Source: Helichrysum umbraculigerum (lineage: Eukaryota > Streptophyta > Magnoliopsida > Asterales > Asteraceae). From it: 64,000 bases of DNA. The position numbers and the translations under genes are program-made. The stretch is taken from assembly GCA_949592205.1 (NCBI GenBank), contig CATIUR010000003.1, forward strand, positions 74,490,501 through 74,554,500, given 5' to 3'. Under the pieces are notes generated by a model. It had not been told where the DNA came from. It ran no database searches and was given only the letters and a program-made list of their open reading frames with translations. How positions within the stretch are numbered: the stretch's first letter is position 1; every line of letters starts with the position of its first letter. Shown piece after piece: positions 53,228-63,141 of the stretch.

Positions 53228-55691
53228 TGTAACACCCGCCAAATTAGGACTAGTAATTAGTGCCTAATCATATGTTAATACATGTAATTAGTTCCTTGTT
53301 AGGCTAATTAATGTATCGAATTATATATATTGTTGAATATATACGAATATGCGATTTGGTTAAATCGTACGCAATTTAAATCGGATGTATTTCGATTCAA
53401 TTTAATACGAACGTTGGTGACCAATCTTATTAAATAACGCTTTTAGGTCAAAAATATTATTATAATAATATTTCGTATTCATACGTATTGTACAAACAAA
53501 CCTTACACAATTTAAAATGTAAAACGCGCAAACTAAATAAACCAACTTACCTTTATAACTCAAACGTAAACTTATTTGTAAAATAATTAAATAAAATATC
53601 GCATAATAGTTTGTATTTAAAATGTACTAATGAATATGAAAAATAATTATTTAACGTATAAACAACGGAGCAAACGAACACCGCACGGAGAACGGGGACA
53701 GGAAAATGGGAGATAACCTCCCACCCTCCTTTTCTTTCTTCTCATTTCTTTCAACTCTCTTTCTCTTTCTCCTCTCTTTTCTCTCAAACCCACCAACCAA
53801 CTCAAAACCCACAACTCCACAAAATCGACAAATACTACCACTAAACGCACTTGGATCATACTACTCTTTTGGAAGAAAACGACCACCGCATCACGATCTA
53901 TCATCCTATCTTTTCGGATTTCTCATCCGACAATTTGTAAGTTTCCGACGAATCCCGAAATCTCTCGTTTTTAAGTGTTTTCACTTTCTAGTAGTTTGTA
54001 ACAACTTAAAATGTCCATATATGGGTTGGGTAAAAGAATCGGACCAAATTATGGCCGGAAAACTCGTTTTTGGCTCAAAAACCCGTCAACAGCTTTAAGT
54101 GTCGCAACGAAGCATGCAGTATAGCGTCACTTCGTGCGTCACTTAAGTGACGCATTGAGTGTCGCTAAAAGCCCAAATTTTGCGTCACTTGCCTAAGTGC
54201 CGCATAAAACCCTCTTTTTCCGTCACTACCTAAGTGACGCATTTTCAATACCCGTCACTAATGACTGACACTATTAGCGTCACTTGCCTAAGTGACGCCT
54301 ACCATCAAACCTGATTTCACCCGTCACTCACCTTAGTGACTCATGACCTTTATACCGACACTTACAACCGACACTTCCTCAAGTGTCGCACTCTATGCGT
54401 CACTTGCACAAGTGACGCTATTATTCAGAATCAGTCATTTCATGCGACACTTCCTAAGTGTCGCCTAAACCCATGAGTGTCGCTTTAAGTGACGCATAAA
54501 ACAGAATATTTACAACTTAAATTTCACTAAGTGTCGAACTTTTACAACCTCAAATCTTTATACGATACGACTTATAAAACACTGTGGGACACTTTTGTAA
54601 GTGCAAAACATCGATAACTTGATAATAATACTTGAAGTTATTATTTCAAACTCGTCACCAACGGGTCGTACACTTTTCAAACACTTAAACATATCAACCA
54701 AATAGTGGATATTTGGACATTATAGTTGGACGAACAACTGCAGGGGTGATCTTTTAAGATACCCAATCATATTTATAACCATCGCGTGTCGTGGACACCC
54801 TCAGGTTACAAGTCTTTGGACTTCATTTCGGCTAATCACCTTACGTTTGTTTAAACGCATTCAGACTCAGGTGAGTCTCATAGCCCCTCTTTTACTATTT
54901 TACTCAGGGGTGTGATATACTGCTCAAACTTTTAACATGTGGACCCAAGTATCAACTTTTCATATACTACATGAGTTTTTCGAAACTAATCATTTTAAAG
55001 TCCTCCGTCAGCATAGTTGTTAATACGTTGTAGCGTGAATATTAGTATATGGTACCATATAGGATTGACCCTCCTCGTTCGGGTTAGCAAGCACTAACCG
55101 GGTAAACGGACGTACTAATATTTGGGAAGACGAATGTTGATTAGGCATTCGTGGAGGCACCTCGCCCGGAATTCTCTATAGGGGACCCGGCCCTCGAGTT
55201 AAGCTCAACTATGTGCTCATGGCTGTATACACGATGATTATCATTTAATTGCTGGATGCAATTCATTATTTAATTGCTGGATGCAATTCACTATTTAATT
55301 GCTGGATGCAATTCATTATTTAAATCTTGCGGTTCATATGATATAACTGATTTCAAACCTGTGAGCTCACCAGCTTTATAGCTGACCTTTTAGCATATAT
55401 CGCAGGTACCCAGCAGTAGGATGTTTCTGCTCAGGATTTAGCTCGAGTCAGCATACAGACGATTGAGATTTTCTTGCATTAGTATATTTTGTACAAGTAC
55501 TTATGTACTGAAATCTCATTTTATTTAACTCGAGCTATGTAAAGCTTCAAATGTTGTAAACATTTCAATTATTAATATATTTCGTAAAAACGACGCATAT
55601 AGAGTCGTTTGCTATTTATCTTTGTGCTTTGTTATTGATTAGTAACACCCAAATCAAGCTTCCGCAAATCATCGAATTTGGGGGTGTTACA
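53228..55691 (+). repeat. Tekay D 3' LTR
   Basis: 2,464 bp. It has three copies of the 25-bp unit (ttgctggatgcaattcatta plus ttta) at about 55247-55322, where the 5' LTR has one and Dsolo two. Hairpin cassette at 54098-54496. Confidence 0.94.
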
Positions 55692-56324
55692 GCACTCTAC
55701 GGGCGTAAGTGCCGATCACCTATCTGTTGGATTGAGTTAGGAGATTCCCAACTCACGGGTCCGGAAATCATTCACGAAACTACTGAGAAAATCATTGGTA
55801 TTCAGAACCGGCTGAAAGCCGCACGTGATCATTAGAAAAGCTATGCTGACGTGAGACGCAAACACCTTGAGTTCCAGGTAGGGGACAAGGTACTTCTCAA
55901 AGTGGCACCGTGGAAAGGTGTCATTCGATTCGAAAAACGAGGCAAACTAAACCCTAGATACATCGGATCATTCGAAATCCTTGAAAGGATTGGTCCAGTG
56001 GCATACCGTCTGCAACTTCCTGCTGAGCTTAGCAGCGTTCACAACACCTTTCACATTTCTAACCTAAAGAATTGTCTGTCTGACGAGACATTAATAATAC
56101 CGCTCGACGAAATCTAAAACGATGATAAACTTCATTTTGTCGAGGAACCTATGGAAATCATGGACCGTGAGGTCAAGCAATTGAAACAGAGTCGTATTCC
56201 CATCGTAAAAGTCAGGTGGAATTCTAGACGTGGTCCTGAATTCACCTGGGAACGGGAAGACCAAATACGACTAAAATACCCACATCTCTTCCCAGACAAA
56301 GCACCGTCCGTACACTCGAGCTAA
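55692..56324 (+). pseudogene. Tekay C gag-pol, part 3: integrase C-terminus and chromodomain-like tail
   Basis: Resumes after D (YGRKCRSPICWIELGDSQL; FQVGDKVLLKVAPWKGVIRF; SSVHNTFHISNLKNCLSDE) and ends with the chromodomain-like SRIPIVKVRWNSRRGPEFTW and a TAA at 56322. In-frame stops at 55833 (CAG to TAG) and 56115. The order and spacing match D throughout. Confidence 0.9.
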
Positions 56325-56357
56325 TTTCGGGACGAAATTTCTTTAACAGGGGGAGAA

Positions 56358-58693
56358 TGTAACACCTGCCTAATTAGGATAATTAATTATGCCTAGTTAT
56401 TTGTAACTAGTTGTAATTAGTATGTAATAGGACTAATTACAGACTCTATTTGTATATATAAGGTGATTTATATATATGTGTGTACTTACGCGATTTGGAT
56501 AAATCGTACGGATTAACCGGACGGAGTCCGACACAGTTTACTTGAACGTTGGTGAAACATTTTTATTCAAATAACGCGATCATTTCCAAATATTATTTTG
56601 ACAATATTTCAAGTGTATATTATATCGTACAAATAAACGTCTACACGACTAAAATAGTTAACGCTAAATTTAAAAACAAAAATAAACGAATTTAATTGAA
56701 GGCTTGACAAAATAATTCAATTAAATTATTAAACAAAGATTCGAAATTTAAAATGAATAAATAACGCGTAAAATAAATATTTAACGCTTAAATGACGGGG
56801 AAAACGAACACCGCATGGAGCACGGAGCGGGGTATGTGAGGTGAGGCTTTCACCTACACCCCACCACCACTCACTTTTCCCTTTCATTTTCACTTAAACA
56901 CACACACAAACACTAAAAACTCTCTCAAATCCCCATCAAATTTCGGATCTACAAACCACCCAACGAAATTTACATTTTCGGAATCACCATCAAACAAGGA
57001 ACAAGATTAACAAAGGCAACATCATCATTTTCGGCCTCCATCTCTCTCGATTTGCATTTGTAAGAAAATTTCTAAAATCTTAGATTTACTCATTTCGGTG
57101 TAATGTTTAGATGTAATAATGTTTACACAACTTAGTATTGTCCATATGTATGAATAAAACAGGATTTTGCAGCTTAAAAATGGGTTAGATTTGCGTTTTT
57201 GGTCGGAAAATCTCGACAGCCGAAACTTTCTGGGCTGGTGTTCATCTTTGCGACACAACGCTTGTGTCGCATGTTGTGTCGCATAAACCATACTGTGTCG
57301 TAGCTTATGTCGTACAGTGTGTCGCACCATTGTGTCGTAAACCTTATACGACACAACCCTTATGTCGCTATTGAATTAGCATCGAACGCTTATGCGACAC
57401 AATCCTTGTGTCGCTAAGCTCTTGTGTCGCATTCCTATGCGACACAACGCCTGTATCGCATACCAAGTTTTTGTGTCGCAAATTGTGTCGCAGAATCAGA
57501 AATTTTGAAGGATTTTCACTATAGAAAAGTCAAAGTTACTGTAGCAAAGTCAAAGTTACCGTAGCAATTCACTGTAGCACATTTACTATAGCAAAGTCAA
57601 CATTTTAAAATTTTTATTACAAACCGTCACCAACGGGCCAAACCTGTCTTCTCAAAACAAACGACTACGAACATACAAACAAACATTAGATACACTAGTT
57701 GTGTACAACTAAACGAAACGTCTCGCGAGACACATACTTACATAACCTCATATGTTAGGCATTTGAAGGTTACGGGTTCGGAGAACCTACTTGCTATATT
57801 TATTACTTGCTAATTGCTACGGCTTACTACAAGACTCAGGTGAGTCTTACAGCCCCACTTTTACTGTTTTACATACGGGGTGAGATACCATTCTTACTTT
57901 TCTTGAACACAAGTACGAAACTTACATTTTACTATACGGGATTGCATGAGTTTACTTACAAACAGAAGTCTCTCCATCATATATCGTTAGTTATGGACTT
58001 AAGCGCGAACACTAGTTAATGGATCCATTAGGGAAATGACCCTCCCCGCCCGGGGTAGTAGCGCTACCACGAACCGTTCTGTATAAACGGGCGACTATTA
58101 TTCGTTACTTATGCTTGCTCAGTTACGAGCATGTCACGGGAGCAACTTATTACTTACGGGTTAAGCTTCGATTATGAGCCTCATGGCAACGGTATAACTT
58201 ACTTACTTACATTTGCTGGATTGCAAATACTGGTTTTACATTTGCTGGATTGCAAATACTGATTTTACGCCTACGGGCACTACCGATGAAATCTTGTGTT
58301 CAAAACTGATATTACTTACAAACCTGTGAGATTCACCAGCATTCGTGTTGACCCTTTTAGCATGTTTTCTCAGGTACCCACATGGAGTAGGATTACTCCA
58401 GGACTTTAGCTAGAGTCGCATGATTACAACACAACTGCATTAACGGAGATTCTTAGCATTATCTTTTGTATATTTCGATTACGTAATAGAATCTCCCGCT
58501 ATACCCGTGGACTCTAGGAAACTACATTTTTGTATACGAAAATATTGAGTTTTCAAACATTATATCTATGGGAATGTAACTAATTTACAAACGTTGCATA
58601 TAGATGTCGTTTGCTTTATCTTTGTGCTGTGATATTTGATTAGTAGTACCCCTAAACTTGCTTCCGCCAAACAGTGAATTTGGGGGTGTTACA
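56358..58693 (+). repeat. Tekay C 3' LTR
   Basis: 2,336 bp, TGTAACACCTGCC to GGGGGTGTTACA, uninterrupted. Hairpin cassette 57249-57492. A duplicated tttgctggattgcaaatact (about 58211 and 58241) accounts for much of the length difference from the 5' LTR. actcag/gtgagt junction at 57839/57840. Confidence 0.94.
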
Positions 58694-58695
58694 CG

Positions 58696-59088
58696 TACTG
58701 GGCATTAAAACACTGCAACTTGGAAATTTCAGCAGCTGGAGAACAACGGAGAATGCAATTGAATGAGTTAGCAGAGCTAAGGGACCAAGCGTACGACAGT
58801 TCGCTAAGCTTCAAAGAAAGAACTAAAAAGGTCCACGATGCTAAGTTAAATCCCTCTAGGTTCAAACAAGGAGATAAAGTGCTGCTCTTCAATTCGCAAT
58901 TCAAAAAATTCTCCGGTAAATTCAAAAGTAGGTGGAGTGGACCATTCATAATCTCAAAGGTATTTCCCTATGGCGCAATCGAACTCGAGGCTCCAGAAGG
59001 TAATTTTAAGGTTAATGGTCATCGCTTAAAGCATTATGTTGAGGACTTTCCCATCAGGGAAGACGTCTTCATCTTTGAACCTCCATGA
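58696..59088 (+). pseudogene. Ath1 pol part 4: integrase C-terminus
   Basis: Directly continues the Ath1 integrase (YWALKHCNLEISAAGEQRR; LNELAELRDQAYDSS; RFKQGDKVLLFNSQFKKFSG; FKSRWSGPFIISKVFPYGAI) and ends FEPP with TGA at 59086. The GDKVLLFNS..FSGKFKSRW..GPF block is typical of Athila integrase tails. The first five bases from 58694 are the right TSD (cgtac) of Tekay C. Confidence 0.9.
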
Positions 59089-59134
59089 GTCTTCAAGAAA
59101 GGTACAAAGAGTCAAGCTAGAGACTCGTAAAACA

Positions 59135-59158
59135 AGCGCTCTTGGGAGGCACCCCAAG
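59135..59158 (+). other. Conserved GGGAGGC hairpin after Athila pol
   Basis: agcgctcttgggaggcaccc then caag, able to form a cttggg/cccaag stem. Element E has agcgcttctcgggaggcaac then ccg at the equivalent place after its ORF (39296-39273, minus strand), with compensating stem bases (cggg/cccg). Confidence 0.65.
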
Positions 59159-59420
59159 CTTATCTTTACTTTTCGGTCAAATTTTTTACTTCTTAGTTTA
59201 TTTTTGTTAAGTATGATTATCTCTAACGAAATTTCGGGATTTGCTACTTATCGGACTACAAACTTCAAATTTTTACAAAATCAGAGATAAGTTTTAAAAA
59301 TGCAAATGCCAGAACTCTGATAACAGAAATCTTTATAAAATATCTTCGCACTGTCATCAGATCTCTGTGCATTTGTATTTATCATTCTATGCATTACCTG
59401 TTTATTTTGTTTGTTTCAGG

Positions 59421-60080
59421 ATGGATAGCTCCAGTGACACCAGAGAGATCATAGCTGAAATACCACCGAGACGTCGCAGAGATCGCAGACGAGGACATAG
59501 AGCACGCAGGACCATGCCCACTATTCGCGAGGAGGACCTTACTGATTTCCCGATCACTCATGAGGAGCCATCCGCTGAGAGACCCTCATCACCTGTTCAC
59601 CAGTCAGCTCCCATACCCACTCTTGAGTATGGGATTACACTAGCTGACCCGGTTGTAGCCCGGGCCCTCTTTTGGACACTCCACCTTCAGCATGACATCA
59701 TGTCCACCCTCTGTGTGCATGTAGGGCTTCCGAGGCCCTCTGACTGTCCGTTCCATCTTGGTCCGGACCCAGGACCGTCTCGCTCGCCCTGGTCATTCTT
59801 CCCTCCTGCTGGACCGTTCGCTGCTGGACCTTCCACTGCTCCGCCTGCTGCTGTTGATCCTGCCATGTCATCAGGGAGTGCATCAGCAGAGCCTTCACTT
59901 ACTAAGCAGTTTATGGCTGTGTTGGATGTCTTTAGCCCACCTCACGTTCATGCTTCTGCTGACATTACTGAGCCAAGCATGGATACGATGGAGGAGCCTA
60001 CACCATCACCTACCTCAGTCCTTGCTGCTGCTATTGCTGCCTTCGATCCTGACAGCGATGATCTACTTGATGACTTTTAG
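59421..60080 (+). CDS. Ath1 3' ORF, unknown function
   Basis: 220 codons from ATG 59421 (MDSSSDTREIIAEIPPRRRR) to TAG 60078. A basic head (RRRRDRRRGHRARR) that could bind nucleic acid or act as a nuclear signal is followed by a Pro/Ser/Ala-rich middle and an acidic end (DSDDLLDDF). There is no signal peptide or membrane segment, so it is not an obvious envelope protein, although it occupies the place of the env-like ORF in Athila elements. The ATG lies one base after attttgtttgtttcag, an excellent splice-acceptor-like sequence. It is open despite decay of gag-pol, though it is short enough for this to be chance. Confidence 0.6.
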   Translation: MDSSSDTREIIAEIPPRRRRDRRRGHRARRTMPTIREEDLTDFPITHEEPSAERPSSPVHQSAPIPTLEYGITLADPVVARALFWTLHLQHDIMSTLCVHVGLPRPSDCPFHLGPDPGPSRSPWSFFPPAGPFAAGPSTAPPAAVDPAMSSGSASAEPSLTKQFMAVLDVFSPPHVHASADITEPSMDTMEEPTPSPTSVLAAAIAAFDPDSDDLLDDF

Positions 60081-62048
60081 TTTATTTAGTTTATTTTATT
60101 TTATCTTACTTCAGTACTTAGATTTTTATAACTCTTTGTTATTTTCGAGATATGACGTTGTGTTGATGTTTACTGCAGAACTTAGCTTATTGTGGAATGG
60201 ATAATCTTACACGAGACTGGTCCTCCAATCCAGCAAATCACACGCACCATTTCTACACTAATCTGGTCCTGTCCAGTAAACAGAATGGGGAGTATTTTAA
60301 ACCTTTCTCTATTTTTGATTATTCTATGTTTACTTAAGTTTATGTGTTATAATCTATGCCACACCCTAACTTATCACTAAGTGTGGGATTCTAGCCCAAT
60401 TCAACACTTAGGAAACATTTTCTTACATGTTCAAACTCTAAGTGTGGGATTTTAGTCATAAAATCTCAACTCAAGAGAACATTAGGGACAATGTTCCTCT
60501 AAGTGTGGGATGGTAGGTATGGAATACCTTGGATAAACGATTTTTATGTCTACATGGCATATCTCAGAAAATGTTCCCTAAAATTTTTCAAATTTTTCAA
60601 AAATATTTTTCAATAAAACTAAAATGTGAGCTAAATCTTGCGATTAACTCTAAATTTTTGAGTTTTGGCATGCCTGAAAGAAATCATTTTCAAAATATGA
60701 GGAAAATATTTCAAAAACTTAAGGAAATTAAGGTAGAAATTTCCTAAGCAAGAAACGACAATCTAAGAGGGGCATCGCATGACTAGGCACATACAACCCA
60801 AATTTGCAGTGAGGTTTTGAGCCTTAAAAGCATTCATTTTTAATGCTACATTGTTCATTTCTTGTGTGTGCCGATGCATGTATCTCGGAATTAGAACTTG
60901 CTCTTGACATACGCTTCGAGACCACATTGGTGTGTACCGTACGCGGTATAGGCGCAATTAGATGACCTTAACATTCCTTAGGATTTGAACCCCTTTTTAG
61001 CCTTCTCTTTCAAGCCCAAAACCCTTCCGATACTCATTTTTAGTATCGATGATCCACTTAGAAAACCTGTTGAGCCTAAACCTTTTCATTTCTTCAAAAC
61101 CCTAAATCAAAAACCTACTTTCCCAAATTCCCAAATCTTATCTTAGAATTTCTGAGGTTATGAAAAACATCTTGAAGAATATCCAACTCGATTATCCTAC
61201 TCGTTCGTGTTCTCAAAAAGGAATAAAACCTCTCTAAAAGTGCGGGAAAATTAGCACACAAGAGAGACAAGAGAACAACGGTGTGGGAAAATTAGCACCC
61301 GAAGAAAAGACTCGAATTGATCAAGATAAAAGAAAGGATTTATGAAGGAGAAAAAGAAAAGAAATTATCCTCAGAAGTTCTCTGACAAAGAAATTCTGAA
61401 GAAGAAAAGAAAATAAAAAGCAGAAAAAGAAAGAAAGAAAAGAAAATAAAGCTCAAAAGACTTCAATGTATCAACCATTAAAGGGAGATCCGATAGAAGA
61501 CGAGTAGCTACTTCATCCGTTCTACAAATAAGTTTTTCATGATTCTTGGAAAGCCTAAGATAAGCAACACCCTCACAAACCAAAAATTCCCTTATCTATA
61601 CCCTTTAACCCTCACTAAAACATTACAACCCCCGAATGTCTTGGGATAATTAGCGCCGTTCTCACCTAAGTGGTGGAGATCCGATTCTAGATCAAGCCTA
61701 TGACGATGAGTACTGCATGATTGGCTTTATGAGCGATTTCGTTTGAACTAGATTGATAGGTGACCCGATACACTATTGAGTGAATTGAGTGACCACCTTA
61801 TGTGAGATCGCCTAGTCATGTATACTCCAAGATCACGAGAGTTGGAAGTATGCCTATGAGAATCGCTTCTTGTTTCCGAAAGGATCATCTTACTTTTCCT
61901 TGGTTTCCTGAAACTATCTACTCATATGAGAAAACGATGACCGACGGGGATATCATAACTCTCCTATAAAACCTGTTTTAAAAATGTTTTCAAAGGGGAT
62001 GTTGATGAGTGTTGCTTGAGGACAAGCAACGTCTAAGTGTCGGATACT
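60081..62048 (+). other. Ath1 3' noncoding region with polypurine modules
   Basis: No gene. Copies of aagtgtggga lie at 60379, 60440 and 60501, the last within gggacaatgttcctctaagt. The terminal module gaggacaagcaacgtctaag, tgtcggatact (62018-62048) abuts the LTR. A purine-rich stretch (61330-61460) and two segments conserved with element E (about 60861-60915 and 61773-61840) are also present. Confidence 0.75.
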
Positions 62049-62181
62049 TGATGTGACCCAAAAAGTCATGTTTTTAAGGACATATTTCCACACTTTTTGG
62101 ACTATTCTTTGGTGAAAACATTTCAAAACCATCATTATTTACCAAAAATCACCAAGGTAGTTTAAATATAGACATTGCTGC
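62049..62181 (+). repeat. Ath1 3' LTR, first 133 bp
   Basis: Begins TGATGTGACCC right after the polypurine module and is interrupted at 62182. It cannot be compared with the 5' LTR remnant, which covers the other end. Confidence 0.7.
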
Positions 62182-63141
62182 TGTAACACCCGCCAAATTA
62201 GGACTAGTGATTAGTGCCTAATCATTCGTTAATACATGTAATTAGTTCAGCTTTAGGCTAATTAATGTATCGAAATATATATTGTTAAATATATATACAA
62301 AAAAAAAATATGTGATTTGATTAAATCGTACGCCTTTCAAATCGAATGTGGTCCGACATTATTTAATATGGTCGTTGGTGACAAAATTTATAAATAAAGT
62401 GGAATTACCCAAACAAACGTTATTTGATATAATATATTTGTGAAATATATTACGCGCAATTAAAAATTGTATAAAACACCCTGTATGCAACGAAAGGATA
62501 TGAAACGCGCCTAACAAACGAAAATAACTCAAGTTATACTTTTATAACTCCTTATTAAGTGTTTTGATAAAATACTTCACTTAAAAATAATTCTGATAAA
62601 CTTTAACATAAAACGCGGAATAACATTTAATTAATCATGGAACGTAACGTAATAGAGGAACAAGCAAACGAGCTCGAGACCCGAGTGGGTCGGCCAAGAC
62701 CCGCGGACCCAAACCGACCCAACCCACCAACCCATGATCCACCTCCTTTTAACCCCATTTCTTCCATTTTTCCATTTTTCACAAACACAAATACACACAC
62801 ACTCACCTCAAACTCTCTCGAATCTCTCCCTCTCTTCTTCTTGAAATCGACAGCAGCAACATCACCAACACCACCATCAAAATCGTTCATCATCATCACC
62901 AATAAGAAGCATCAAGATCATCTCCATCTTCACTTTCTCCATTTTCGATTTTGTTGCTAAGAAGCTTTAAAACTCGTTTGATTTACTTAAAAAGCTTTGA
63001 TTTACATGTTAGAATATTTACTCAACAAGATTATGTCCAAAAACCCTGTCAAAAACGCTTTAAAAGTCGAAATTTGCATAAAAATCGCTGAACAGCCAAT
63101 TTCGCGAGCTGAGATCCAAATCTGATGGATTTCGCGAGTCG
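62182..63141 (+). mobile_element. Tekay-like LTR ('Dvar'), partial
   Basis: Starts TGTAACACCCGCCAAATTAG like D and Dsolo and stays alignable for about 150 bp, then diverges (gtgggtcggccaagacccgc, then a CT-rich tract 62750-62840). A short new repeat with core tttcgcgag (63100-63108, 63130-63138) lies where the other LTRs have their hairpin cassette. Cut at 63142. Possible left TSD gctgc (62177-62181). Confidence 0.75.

Larger units (their letters stand above)
45251..55691 (+). mobile_element. Tekay D: young, nearly intact Ty3/gypsy chromovirus
   Basis: 10,441 bp flanked by TSD gcact (45246-45250, 55692-55696). LTRs of 2,414 and 2,464 bp differ by about ten substitutions (about 0.4%) and by two copies of a 25-bp repeat. 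Internal parts: iMet primer site, coiled-coil ORF, gag-pol in one frame with a single stop, polypurine tract. The youngest insertion in the window by LTR divergence. Confidence 0.95.
19335..58693 (+). mobile_element. Tekay C: Ty3/gypsy chromovirus, degraded and heavily nested
   Basis: Flanked by the TSD cgtac (19330-19334, 58694-58698). LTRs start TGTAACACCTGCC and end GGGGGTGTTACA. It contains an iMet primer site, an upstream coiled-coil ORF and gag-pol with a C-terminal chromodomain-like tail. Three insertions split it: a solo LTR in the 5' LTR, element E and element D in integrase. The LTRs differ by roughly 1-2% by eye plus small indels. Seven in-frame stops in gag-pol make it non-functional. 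Confidence 0.9.
149..62181 (+). mobile_element. Ath1: outermost Athila-type Ty3/gypsy element, broken by nested insertions
   Basis: The host element of the whole window. Removing copia A (2815-15829) and Tekay C (19335-58693) joins gag, protease, RT, RNase H and integrase in the order expected for Ty3/gypsy, with matching 5-bp TSDs (aagat, cgtac) at both joins. Its 3' LTR begins at 62049 and is interrupted at 62182. Defects include a one-base frameshift in the gag-protease linker, nonsense codons at 2797 and 17938, and a 94-bp duplication in integrase. It is inactive. Confidence 0.85.

Noticed and set aside
62637..62960. 107-codon plus-strand frame in the Dvar LTR
   Set aside because: Pro/Ser/His-rich translation of a CT-rich leader tract; no homologue and no conserved start.
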